From: Megachile rotundata
Taxonomy: Eukaryota; Arthropoda; Insecta; Hymenoptera; Megachilidae
Assembly (NCBI RefSeq): GCF_050947335.1
Contig: NC_134988.1
Location: forward strand, 6,448,001 to 6,512,000
DNA length: 64,000 bases
Reading direction: 5' to 3'
The position numbers were made by a program, and so were the translations under genes. The notes under the pieces are model-generated. The model was not told where the DNA came from. It saw nothing but the letters and a program-made list of their open reading frames with translations, and did no database searches. This document shows positions 34,301 to 42,530 of this stretch, in pieces; within the stretch, counting starts at the first letter, position 1; every line of letters begins with the position of its first letter.

Positions 34301-37125
34301 GTTCAAGGACATGTTCAGCAGTCTTCCACTGAAAGTGACCACACCGAGGGGAAGCGACTACTTGCTGCAGTATGATGAGGCCGGTGCACTGCAGTCTTTA
34401 ACTACGCCAAGGGGACACATCCACGCATTCTCGCTGCAGACTTCACTAGGGTTCTATAAGTACCAGTACTACTCGCCAATGAACAGACATCCTTATGAAA
34501 TCTTGTACAATGACGACGGACAGATGTTGGCGAAGGTATATCCACATCAGAGTGGCAAGGTTGCGTACATCTATGACCACACTGGAAAATTGGAAACTAC
34601 TCTTGCTGGTACGTAATGTCATACTATAATAAAATATAGCTGTTGAACATCATTAACCATTTTTATTTACACAGGACTATCTTCCATTCACTACACGTAC
34701 CAAGAGACAACCAGTTTGGTCCACAGCATCGACATCAACGAGCCAAACTTCGAGATGCGCATCGAATACAAATACCACGCTGGAATCGTGAAGGACGAGA
34801 AGATCAAGTTCGGCAGCAAGAGCGGTCTGGACAACGCCCGTTATCGTTACCAGTACGACGGCAATGCCCGGATATCCAGCATCGAGGTGGACATCAATGG
34901 CAAACAACTTCCTCAATTACGGCTGAAGTATAATCAGAACCTGGGCATACTGGAGGGTGTGGGTGACCTCAGGATATACAGGAACCTCTTCAACCGGTCA
35001 GTCATGCAGGACAGCAGCAAGCAGTTCTTCACGGTCACCGATTACGACGAACACGGACGCGTTAAGACAGTCCTCATGAACATCCGATCGCTGGACGTGT
35101 TCCGAATGGAACTGGAGTACGATAATCGCAATCGTATAAAAATGAGGAAGACGTTGATTGGAAAGGACTCCATGGAGAAGGAGTGGGCGAAGATAGAGAA
35201 GATCACATACAACGCAGATGGACATGTGCTAGAAGTGGCAGAGACTGAAAATAATTGGCAGTACGCTTACGATGAGAATGGTAATGTGATAGGTGTGACG
35301 GAACACAACGAAAAAATAGCATTAGGCTACGACAGCGGTGATCGCGTAGTCCAATATGGCGACGTCGAGTTTAACTCGTACGACAGTCGGGGATTCGTCG
35401 TCATTCGTGGGGAACACAAATACAGGTTTGTGAAAGTTCACTTCACTTTCGTATGGCACTTGTCAGTTGAAATTGCTTATGCAGCATCTCTATCTTAACT
35501 TTGGTTGTCACATTCTTAAAATTCAACTTGCTTCTAAATCTACGTGAATCTCTTTTTTAACCCTTAGCTTCTGGTACCATGTAAAAGAACAATCTTTTCC
35601 CAATTACATAATAACAATGTCCGTCGCTTTTTACAGGTACAATTCGCGTGGCCAGCTGATCCACGCATCTGAGCACAAGAAGTTCCAGATATGGTACTTC
35701 TACGATGACCGTGGACGTCTGGTGGCCTGGAACGATGACCGCGAGAACATCACGCAATTCTTCTACGCAAACCCGAAGATACCGGACCTGATCACTCACA
35801 TTCACTTCCCGAAATCCTCGAAGACCTTCCGGTTCCTTTACGATGCCCGTAACTTCCTGATGACGGTGGAGACCTCCGAACAGAGGTTCTACGTGGCAAC
35901 GGATCAGAATGGATCCCCAATAGCGTTGTTCGACACAAACGGAAATCTGATCAAGGAGATGAGAAGGACGCCGTTTGGAAAGATCATCAAGGACACCAAT
36001 CCAGACTTCTACCTGCCCATTGATTTCCACGGAGGTCTCCTGGACCCCATTACGAAGCTGGTGTATCTGAACAAGAGGCTGTACGACCCGACTGTCGGGC
36101 AGTGGATGACACCAGCCTGGGAGCAAATGGCGAACGAGCTCACCACTCCAACAGACATCTTCATATATCGTTTCCGTAATAACGACCCGGTGAACTTCAA
36201 GCAGAACGTGGAATACATGACCGACCTTAGCAGCTGGTTGAAGCTTTACGGCTACGACATCTCCGCCATGTTGGGCTCCGAGTACATGAAGCACATGGTG
36301 TATCAACCAAGTGCCATGATCACGTCGCCCCAGTTGACGCCGGACTTCGGAGTCATGTCCGGTCTGCAGTGCATCGTGAACAGGGTCCACGAGAAGTTCT
36401 CTGACCTAGGATTCGTTCCAAAGCCTTTACTGAAACTGGAACCGAAGACGAGGAACCTTCTTCCGCGAGTGGCTCATCGCCGTGCCGTCTTCGGGGAAGG
36501 CATTCTAGTGTCCCGCATCGGTGGACGAGCGTTAGTCAGTGTGGTCGACGGTGTGAACGGTGTAGTCCAAGACGTGGTTACCTCGGTGTTCAACAACTCG
36601 TACTTCCTGCCACTTCACTTCAGTGTACACGACCAGGACGTGTTCTATTTCGTCAAGGACAACGCATTGAAGATCCGGGACGACATGGAGGAGCTTCGTA
36701 GACTAGGTGGCATGTTCAACGTGTCCACGTACGAGACCACGGAACACGGGGTGGGCACTTGGAAGGAGTTGAAGCTGCACAATCCGGACGCCGCGGTGGT
36801 GATCAGGTACGGGGCTGACCCTGAACAGGAGAGGCACAGGATACTGAAGCACATTCACAAGAGGGCCGTAGAGAGGGCCTGGGAGATCGAGAAGCAGTTG
36901 GTAATGGCTGGTTTCCAAGGAAGGGGAGACTGGTCGAAGGAGGAGAAGGACGAACTGATCAGTCGGGGTTCGGTGAACGGCTACGAGGGTGTCGACATAC
37001 ACAGTGTGCACAGATACCCGCAGTTGGCCGACGATCCCGGCAACGTGGCATTCACCAGAGACACGAAGAGGAAACGAAGGAAGAGCGGGAACAGGCGGAA
37101 CAGGATCCACAGGCATGACTCGTGA
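10141..37125 (+). CDS. Ten-a: Teneurin (Ten-a-like), 3' part of gene, 14 exons plus one cassette exon
   Basis: Spliced coding region 10141-10323, 18886-18970, 21346-21509, 22015-24054, 24682-24971, 25206-25452, 26814-27188, 27629-27964, 28172-28379, [29187-29273 optional], 31099-31315, 31394-32229, 32303-34608, 34675-35425, 35637-37125. All junctions are GT..AG and phases join without a stop, giving 3175 residues without the cassette. In-window residue order: cytoplasmic tail 1-122, membrane span about 123-145, Ser/Thr/acidic linker to about 825, eight EGF repeats about 935-1235, Cys-rich/TTR/FN-plug, NHL propeller from about 1623, YD shell from about 1961, Tox-GHH/TCAP-like end from about 3010. 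Teneurins are type II synaptic adhesion proteins that match pre- and postsynaptic partners. The very long linker and total length favour Ten-a over the shorter Ten-m, from memory of the Drosophila proteins; family is certain, paralogue about 70%. The start codon lies further 5' and was not found. Confidence 0.93.
11290..12720. repeat. GGGAATTTGGGGATTTTGG low-complexity array
   Basis: The core at 11400-12000 is built from GGGAATTT and GGGGATTTT words. It decays on the right into AGAAATTTAGAAATTT-like sequence. The reverse complement resembles the CCCCAAATTCCC block near 1.1-1.26 kb. Confidence 0.9.
13290..13640. repeat. 8-bp array (ACAAATTT/ACGAATTT)
   Basis: About 20 tandem octamers alternate between ACAAATTT and ACGAATTT, degenerating on both sides. 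Confidence 0.9.
15540..16530. repeat. Seven hairpin-forming repeats of ~160 bp
   Basis: Left arms TTTACGACTTTGCTATATC-like start at about 15557, 15723, 15885, 16059, 16218, 16371 and 16500. All but the last are followed 25-50 bp later by a right arm such as GATATAGTATGGTCGTAAA. Arms pair as 7 bp, a 4x4 internal loop and 8 bp. Units alternate between TCGTGAC and TCATAACGAAGTTCG types, suggesting a two-unit higher-order repeat. Confidence 0.88.
17570..18600. repeat. 171-bp satellite, six copies
   Basis: The word GACAGAAAATTAT, or its variant, recurs at 17687, 17858, 18029, 18200, 18369 and 18540 (spacings 171, 171, 171, 169, 171). Each unit carries AAAATGGCTGACGATCAGTT and AAATGGCACTT. Confidence 0.95.
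18886..18970 (+). CDS. Ten-a: Teneurin exon B: intracellular domain
   Basis: Pyrimidine-rich acceptor (TTTTTTTTCGCAG) before 18886 and donor GTAAGC at 18971. The 85-nt exon enters in phase 1 and leaves in phase 2, encoding an Asn/Gln-rich stretch ending QNNMDR. It is recognised by frame continuity and splice sites rather than strong family similarity. Confidence 0.75.
19335..19880. repeat. 182-bp tandem repeat, three copies, in teneurin intron
   Basis: GAGGCATCTGCATATAGTGT recurs at 19391, 19574 and 19756 (183 and 182 bp apart) with surrounding sequence conserved. It lies between exons B and C. Confidence 0.93.
20640..21260. repeat. Diverged ~125-bp repeats marked by CGGCCTCA
   Basis: CGGCCTCA occurs at 20689, 20847, 20972 and 21096 (spacings 158, 125, 124), with a decayed GGTCTCG copy near 21250. 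Each is preceded by a GTTTGACC/GTTTAACC-like word and followed by AATT-rich sequence. Confidence 0.7.
21346..21509 (+). CDS. Ten-a: Teneurin exon C: transmembrane segment
   Basis: Acceptor TTACAG ends at 21345 and donor GTAAGT starts at 21510. Encodes basic residues (PMRRQSIRC), then WCSWK, then a strongly hydrophobic run (IAMILLMVSLCITAVLAYVV), the single membrane span at in-window residues about 123-145. The positive charges precede the span, as expected of a type II protein with a cytoplasmic N terminus. Confidence 0.88.
22015..24054 (+). CDS. Ten-a: Teneurin exon D: long extracellular Ser/Thr/acidic linker
   Basis: A single 2040-nt exon with acceptor GTTTCAG and donor GTGAGG. It starts just outside the membrane (ACTVLVGENADP), then carries about 670 residues of low-complexity Ser/Thr/Glu/Asp sequence with no folded domain that I recognise. 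Notable points are a furin-type RKRR at 22227-22238, a polyproline run near 23670-23715, a CxCxCxC cluster at 23730-23750, and many N-x-S/T sequons. The open frame runs past the donor to 24155, but the splice to 24682 restores the conserved teneurin sequence. Confidence 0.88.
22227..22238 (+). other. Furin-type cleavage motif RKRR in teneurin linker
   Basis: Codons CGT AAG CGT AGG give R-K-R-R followed by D, about 70 residues outside the membrane span. It fits the R-x-K/R-R consensus of proprotein convertases. Several vertebrate teneurins are cut at a similar juxtamembrane place, so shedding of the ectodomain is plausible but inferred. Confidence 0.5.
24682..24971 (+). CDS. Ten-a: Teneurin exon E: pre-EGF extracellular domain
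   Basis: Acceptor CCCACAG before 24682 joins in phase 1. Encodes the insect teneurin block ARTFPARSFPPDGTTF...YSYWNMQFYQSEA...ASIGVYARRNALPTHTQYD. The 3' end is placed at donor GTATGT (24972), phase 0. That donor is only moderate, so the exact end could shift by a few codons. Confidence 0.82.
25206..25452 (+). CDS. Ten-a: Teneurin exon F: EGF1 and start of EGF2
   Basis: Acceptor after CATTTTCTGAGTAG gives a phase-0 start; an alternative AG at 25217 would drop four codons. Encodes EVTHYMEPGHWFLSLYNDDGD, EGF repeat 1 (CPNGCSGKGEC...) and the first part of EGF2 (CPVLCSQRG). Donor GTAAAT at 25453 interrupts EGF2 in phase 1. Confidence 0.85.
25480..26560. repeat. 16-bp minisatellite (AAGTTCCAAACCTCCC) inside the EGF2 intron
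   Basis: More than 60 units fill the intron between teneurin exons F and G. Units are near-identical at 25550-25760, then include variants (CATATCTCCC, CACTAGTTCC, TCTC) ordered into longer blocks. 16 is not a multiple of three and the unit lacks stops on the minus strand, so all three minus frames stay open with a 16-residue period. Confidence 0.97.
26814..27188 (+). CDS. Ten-a: Teneurin exon G: EGF2 to EGF5
   Basis: Acceptor GATTGCAG ends at 26813; donor GTAGCT at 27189. The exon is phase 1 at both ends (375 nt), the usual symmetry of EGF-encoding exons. EGF2 has Tyr where the third Cys is expected (GEYINGEC) and EGF5 has Phe there (GHGNFDLETQTC). Each is left with five cysteines; in teneurins these two odd-Cys repeats form the disulfides of the cis dimer. 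Confidence 0.93.
27629..27964 (+). CDS. Ten-a: Teneurin exon H: EGF6 to EGF8
   Basis: Acceptor TTCTTCAG before 27629 and donor GTATAA at 27965, phase 1 at both ends (336 nt). Encodes EGF6 (CDLDCGSHGHC), EGF7 (CDPRCNEHGQC) and EGF8 (CPNSCSGHGQC), then the start of the Cys-rich segment (QNCNDGRDNDK). Confidence 0.94.
28172..28379 (+). CDS. Ten-a: Teneurin exon I: Cys-rich region
   Basis: Acceptor TTTTTTCCAG and donor GTGAGT at 28380. Encodes DGLIDCADPECC, then the highly conserved APKPIDILLRKQPPAITASF and FFERMKFLIDEGSLQNYA, ending FNE in phase 2. It can splice either to 29187 (cassette) or to 31099. Confidence 0.94.
29187..29273 (+). CDS. Ten-a: Teneurin candidate cassette exon (29 codons, hydrophobic)
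   Basis: 87 nt open in the required frame, flanked by a long pyrimidine tract ending CCATCTAG and a strong donor GTAAGA. It is phase 2 on both sides, so inclusion or skipping keeps the frame. It encodes S-FAFNHIIFNSVLFY, then PCCPVSMFWNHFNT. Skipping yields FNE-S-RSAVV, which matches the usual insect junction, so this exon is inferred to be optional. Confidence 0.7.
29274..31098 (+). other. Teneurin intron after the cassette exon
   Basis: About 1.8 kb without a further recognised exon. Short open frames (29588-29803, 30777-31095) have no teneurin similarity. Confidence 0.6.
31099..31315 (+). CDS. Ten-a: Teneurin exon K: TTR-like domain
   Basis: Acceptor CCTGACAG before 31099; donor GTAGAG at 31316, phase 2 to phase 0. 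Encodes RSAVVRGRVV, GVRVSTSTPLEGFTLTRDDG and WFDLLVNGGGAVTLQFGR, the teneurin transthyretin-related domain, ending VPWNE. The next intron is only 78 bp. Confidence 0.93.
31394..32229 (+). CDS. Ten-a: Teneurin exon L: FN-plug and first NHL blade
   Basis: Acceptor TTCCTGAAG; donor GTAAGT at 32230. Encodes VVIIDKIVMS, HDYDLMKPVVLATWKHGF, SRAAGYLSTIQLQLTPEVIP, then LLAPVALATAPDGS where the NHL beta-propeller begins. It ends in phase 2 and joins to NATRVSYRYH. Confidence 0.95.
32303..34608 (+). CDS. Ten-a: Teneurin exon M: NHL propeller and YD-repeat shell
   Basis: Largest structural exon (2306 nt), after a 73-bp intron; donor GTACGT at 34609. Encodes the rest of the NHL propeller (DPESHQIIRVRDTNDY, FADGTNIRMVDRDG, ESDSQRINRVRVIGTDG), then from about residue 1961 the YD repeats that form the large shell (GRSYVYNYDEFGRL, LEYDRFSRLTSWTWG, DYLLQYDEAGALQSL). 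Confidence 0.96.
34675..35425 (+). CDS. Ten-a: Teneurin exon N: YD-repeat shell
   Basis: Acceptor TTTACACAG after a 66-bp intron; donor GTTTGT at 35426. Encodes further YD repeats (YRYQYDGNARISSIEV, ITYNADGHVLEVAET, WQYAYDENGNVIGV, VEFNSYDSRGFVV), ending in phase 2 at HKYR. Confidence 0.95.
35637..37125 (+). CDS. Ten-a: Teneurin terminal exon: last YD repeats, linker, Tox-GHH/TCAP-like tail
   Basis: Acceptor TTTTTACAG; stop TGA at 37123-37125. Encodes the last YD repeats, the GLLDPITKLVYLNKRLYDP core motif shared with Rhs/YD proteins, VGQWMTPAW, the internal linker with PKPLLKLEPKTRNLLPRV, and the C-terminal Tox-GHH-like region (PEQERHRILKHIHKRAVERA, GRGDW). The final 57 residues correspond to the TCAP-like peptide (VNGYEGVDIHSVHRYPQLAD) and end in a basic cluster (KRKRRK). 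In animals this domain is an adhesion/ligand module; no toxic activity is implied. Confidence 0.96.
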
Positions 37126-37411
37126 TTCGAGGATGTGACGCGAGATCGCAACGCCATCTGGGACTTGGTTCACGCGCCCACGTGAATCGCGCAGCGGACA
37201 AATGTACGAAAGAATAACGAAGAGAGACAAGACTAAAAAATTCATTAACATTCAGCCGTGTAAAGAAAAAGAAAAAAAAAGCAAACAAAATGGCTCGTCC
37301 AAGGTCGCGTATACGTGCCGTCGTTCTCTATCCTCTCTGTTCTCTTCTCACCGCACTCGAGAGTGTCGTGCTGTCTGTTCTTTCGTAACGAAGCCCCGTT
37401 CGGTGTGCCAT

Positions 37412-37417
37412 AATAAA
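37412..37417 (+). terminator. Proximal poly(A) signal AATAAA
   Basis: Canonical AATAAA about 290 nt after the stop, followed by a GT/T-rich stretch (GTCGCTCGTGTTCTTTCC). Plausible proximal 3' end for the teneurin transcript. Confidence 0.45.
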
Positions 37418-38349
37418 TAACGTCGCTCGTGTTCTTTCCTAACCTATGTGGCCATGGTGTTGTCGAGAAAATTCAGCTAGTCACGAGCTTGTTACTTGTA
37501 ACGGAGGGGGACAAGGCTGGAAAGACGAGGAGGTTGGGTGCAGGAACATTCAAGGTGCCGTCCGTGATGCAACTCCGAGGAACGCGAGACGAGTGGGTGA
37601 AAGAGGAAGAAGAGAAGCATCGTACCGGAGAAGCTGGTGTATTCATGCAACAGGGTCTAAAACGAACGGTGCACGTGAAGCACGAACGGGACGCTTCGAC
37701 GCCGACGTATCCGGAGCGTCTACGTTCTCAGAAAGGGGTAACATGCGCAGATGTACTTTCGATGTCGCCTAAATAGACTGTCGCGTAGGGACAAGGATAC
37801 ACACCCACCCATCCACATACACACACACATACACACATACGTACACGAAAAGGAAGAAATGAGATACGTCGACAAACAGATATACAGCAGATATTTTTAA
37901 CATGACGCAAAAATGGTGTGCTAGTGCGTGGCGAGCGATTTGTAAATATAGCTACTTGACTAATCGTAACGTGTAGATATACATACGACTAAAGTAAACC
38001 GATAAGGTTAAGTGGATACTGTTGATAATGCTTTTATATATGTATACATATGGAACACGTGGTACTCGTACACATCCACAAAGACACACCTACCTATGTC
38101 TGGGTAGGTCCAGCGCTGACGAAGGATTCCTTTGGGAGGATGCGATGAATTTGGACCTCAGGTTTAACGCGCAGAAGAGTGAAATATATGTACGCGCACG
38201 GTGGGCCCTCGTTATATTGCCGTGGGCCGAGAAACTTGACTGTCGAACCGCTAGGTGTGTCGCTTGTGACAACCTTTGTAGATTCTCGTGCGCTAAAATG
38301 GCGGAGTAGTACTAGTGTGATTAAAACGTCGAGAAAATTAGAACTGGGA

Positions 38350-38650
38350 TGAAGTTCATCCCTAAGTCCTAAGCTCTCAAAGCTTGGAGTCTGAGTCTCA
38401 AAGTCCCAAACTCAAAATCACAAGTCCTGAACTCCCAAGATCCCAGAGTTTACAAGGTCTGAAGGTCCCAAATTTCAAAAACTCCTAGAGCTCAAAGCCT
38501 AAGTTTTAAAGTCCCCAGATCTCAAGTTCGAAGTCCCAATGCTTAGAGCCTAAGTTTTAAAGTCAGAAAATTCCAAAGGTCCAAAGCTTAAAGCCTAAGT
38601 TTTAAGGTCCCTAATTTCCAAACTCATAGAGTCTAAAAGTCCTGAAGGAG
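38350..38650. repeat. Low-complexity AAGTCCCAAA tract in the candidate 3' UTR
   Basis: Degenerate repetition of AAAGTCC, TCCCAAA and AGAGCCTAAGTTTTAAAGTC. Confidence 0.75.
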
Positions 38651-41600
38651 CTTGAGATGAAGCATGATCGTGAATCAGCGAATTCGACAGTCGCTCTCCG
38701 TGCACTATAATGATGGAGGGTTAAGGTGGAGCCTCAAGTGGCAATATAACGAGAGTCTACAGTATATTACTCGTTAGCGTAGAGAATAATCGCGTTGATC
38801 GTCCCAGACTGAGTCCGAGATCGGAACGACCCACGCTTCGTACGTAGAACAAAAGGAGGAACTGTGTAAATAGATCCGATAGGTTATGAGATATGTTTGC
38901 GTGTCGTACCAGCTATAATAATCCAAGCGAGGAATTTGTAACGTTGTATAATATATGCCTCGTGTCAGTACTTCGCGTGATCCTGGTAGTAATGACGACG
39001 TGACGTATCGAGACGAGCAATAGAAGGCGAGGTTAGGAGTCTAATAATGTCCAGGTGGAATAATAACGTAATAATAACGATAATAATAATAATATAATAA
39101 TTAATAAATAGTAATAATGGTATGATAATACTAACGCTAATAATAGTAATAACTAATAAAAAAAGAAGTAATATTAATACGATATGATACTATTGTACGG
39201 AAATACCCCGCCTATCTTTCTACTAAAAAAAAATGAAAAAATTATTTTTTGAATTGTGTCGTCAAAGATGTCCTATGTAACCGTGTGTCTGTCTGTGGGA
39301 TCATCCCGTGGAGATCAACCCTGCGCCCTCTCTGAGATGAACCTTTGAACCTCCTCTCTGTAATAATTGTAAACTGAACTCGTCGGTGTTTATATGAAGT
39401 AACCAAAAATGAGGGAAAAAAAACGATAAAAAAAAAAGAGGAAAGGAAATAGGAAATTTTAAAAAAAGCGTAGAGATCGAGCTGCCGCGATTTGGAAAGG
39501 GGGAAAATAATGCGAATATAAAGATACGTACGTATAAATAATAATATAGAGAAATAGCGAGCCAACGTGCGAGCCGTCTCGACCACGTTGTGTTCAAGGT
39601 TAGGTGGATTAAAGGAAAAAAAAGCAAAACATACATAATCATAATTAACAAAGTAACTAGTACACTAGTTGACGAGTTAACGAGGGACTTAGTAAACGGT
39701 TAAGACTTTAAACGACCCGCTGTACATATCCGTTGTGTATAGCCAGTGTATTGCCGCAAACCCACGCAAAACAACAGTAGATTTCGCGTTCACCTGTAAA
39801 AACGATGCATTTTTTTACCAACGTAACGGAAGCTGATGGTCAAACGACCTGCACTTCTGGCTTCGTTACAGTAATGGCAGTTGGGGGACGCAGGTTGTCA
39901 GAGGAACTTCCATTCGTTTGAAAGCATTAGAACATTATTCTTCTCGTCAAATCTTTATTCTTCATCTTCGAATTATATTACTTTCAACACACTTTGAGAA
40001 TATTATCGATTTTGCAATTATGGGAGCCCTCCTGCTATACAAGAAATATTAGGTCCATCAATATGGATTGTATCAAGATTTTAAACTTTTAACCTTTGAA
40101 TTATAGAATTTTCTTTGTTATACAAAAATAATTATTAACCTTAAAACTGTGAGGGTCTCGTCTAGACATCTCCTAAAAAAAGGAGCAATAGATTTCAGAA
40201 TTAATGGACCTGAACTATATTAAAATGCCTTGTGTCTTTTAATAATGACACTTCTATTAACTTTGTGACGATGGATTTTCAGATCAACACCTTGAAACCT
40301 GCGTCCACTAATAGGACATTATTGTAATTTTCGCCCTTCTAATTAACAACGATATTTTGATTCCTCGCGATAGTTTTCTTTGATCTACGAGACAAGAGCC
40401 CGGGGTGACACGAGGCATATCAGTCTGTGATTCACCGTTTTCGACATCCCCGACCCGCGAACACGAAACTCGTATCGTACCCATTGGTTCACATCTGTTC
40501 CTAATTCAAAGTTTCTCAAGCGTCGAGCCATTGAAAGCCTCGGGCACCGGTCATGAACTTCTGATTCCTTTTCGTTGGCCATCTTGGAGATGCGAGAAAC
40601 GTGTTCGTAAGAGTGCTCGTCCGATTTGTCAGTTAACTGGCCGTTACATCCGCCACCCGCCATGTGTAATAAAATGTTCTAGATGCTCAGCAAACGCGTG
40701 ACATTTTTTGTTAGATGTACTCGTTTATTCGTGGAAGTAAAAGGAATCAAAGGAGAGAGGAAAAGGAAACATGACAGAGAAACGATAGCACGTTTTTAAG
40801 GTCCTGTGTACTCGAGTTAACTTTACGCTTAGCGCATGGACACCTTACAGCGAGACAACGCCGAGAGAATTCTGCCTCATGACACCAATATTTTCTTCTT
40901 TGAGACAGTAAAAATTTATCTACTCGCGCGGGATGTGTTTATCTCCTCATTCGAAGGATTTAATACAACCCCGGAGTAGTAAGCCGCCATAAAAATCATG
41001 AAGAACTTTAAATTTTTAAAATACATCTTTGTGCCTAACCAGGTGCTTGTCACTTCTATAACTCCTAAGTTCTATTTTTGTGTTCCACCGGTTGTATGAT
41101 CTCAAAGATCGTTGCGTGGAACGTGTTTTAAAACATAGTTGGGTCTGAAGACCCAAAGCAGAATTCTTACGGAAGCTGAATCTCGCGTCAAGGTGCAAAG
41201 ACTTTATTACTGTTACGCTCGACACGAATCTTCGCCGTCGACGGGCAACCGTCCGCTGTGACTCGGTTTAAGAGGGCGAACCGCGACTAAATGAAAGCAA
41301 TACTTCGTAACTATCGTGTATGTATTTAAAAGGATCCAATGTGAGAAAGAGAGCGAGACCGCGTTAGGTGTTGAGAATGAGTGACAAAGAGCGAGAGCTA
41401 CTGTAGTAAATTTAATATATAACGAATTGTGTTAAACGATAACCGAGGGGGAAGTTGTGCGCATTGTTTTCGTTTTAGTTGTCGACCTCGCGTGTCGTCG
41501 TAGATTAGGTCGGGGCAACTGGTGCCCTGAAATTCTATCAATTAGCTCAAGCGTACAATCACGTGCAAGGATGGTTTCCGGTTATAATTTCCCGCCAATT

Positions 41601-42503
41601 GTTCCTTGCAACGGTGGGAGCCGAAAACTGCCGAACTGAGTCCGAACCACTTTAGTGGTGGAGTCCCCAGACTTCCCCGTAACCAACAAAAGCCATCCTT
41701 GCTCCCAACTTAACACGTTCAATCCCAGAGTAATCGGTGCAAAGACCACCACCTAACGTGTCGTATCACACGGTTGGGTCTGGAAGTGTTAAGCATTTCA
41801 AACACTGCCCCCTTTTGAAAGATAATCGATGTAAGACGTTGCCCACCTAGCATCGAGTTGCCCAGGCCTGTACGGATAGCACCCGGAGGCAATGTTCGTT
41901 CGCGACCAGATGTCCCATTGTGTTTCTTTTTTTCCAAACGACACGAAGAACGTGTCTCTCCTTTCTGTACATAAGCCCATCATGGTCGCTTTTGATCACA
42001 CGATGCGTTTTATTCCGTTGATCGAAATGGCGACCGGTTTTTCTATTGCTCATGAAACACAAAGATACGCGATATCGATGTTGACGATTTTTTATGGTAT
42101 CCGCAATGATCATTAACGAGGAAAATACAGTCAGTCGATATTATTAGCGTCCTTTATACTTTCGTATGAAAAAGACCCAGTAAGTGAAACGTGGACGAAC
42201 AGTAAATCGAGAAGAGATGAAGAAGGCTGTCCATGGGCCATGTTCTGGTACTTTTCGTTTCTTGTCCTTTCGTGAAAATTGTACATACATATTGATTATG
42301 CGAGCATTGTGTAAATATATTCGTCAGACATACACACACGACACACAGGCACACATACATACACACATATACACATACGACACGCGCAATCTGTCCGCGC
42401 GAGGTTTTATTTTAAAGACTACATCATTATACAATGATACCATGTAATGATATTTAACGGATAAGGTAACATATTATTCTATACTCTTACACGCTAAGTA
42501 CTC

Positions 42504-42509
42504 AATAAA
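42504..42509 (+). terminator. Distal poly(A) signal AATAAA
   Basis: AATAAA followed about 20 nt later by a GT-rich element (GTGTTTGTGATTGTCT), the expected downstream element. Plausible distal 3' end of a long teneurin 3' UTR. Confidence 0.4.
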
Positions 42510-42530
42510 TATATCTATAAAATTTCCCAG

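Larger units (their letters stand above)
37126..42530 (+). other. Candidate long 3' UTR of the teneurin gene
   Basis: No coding exon was recognised here. The sequence holds CA-rich microsatellites (about 37795-37850 and 42325-42380), a CCCAAAGTC-type low-complexity tract (38350-38650) and a TAA-rich tract (39060-39190). Poly(A) signals occur near both ends. Extent of the transcript is inferred. Confidence 0.4.

Noticed and set aside
10141..37125. Assignment to Ten-m rather than Ten-a
   Set aside because: Core domains match both. The very long stalk, overall length and differing segments of tail and linker fit Ten-a better; a phylogeny would decide.
36600..37125. Tox-GHH region as an active toxin
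   Set aside because: In animal teneurins this fold is a conserved C-terminal ligand/adhesion module; nothing here suggests toxin function.
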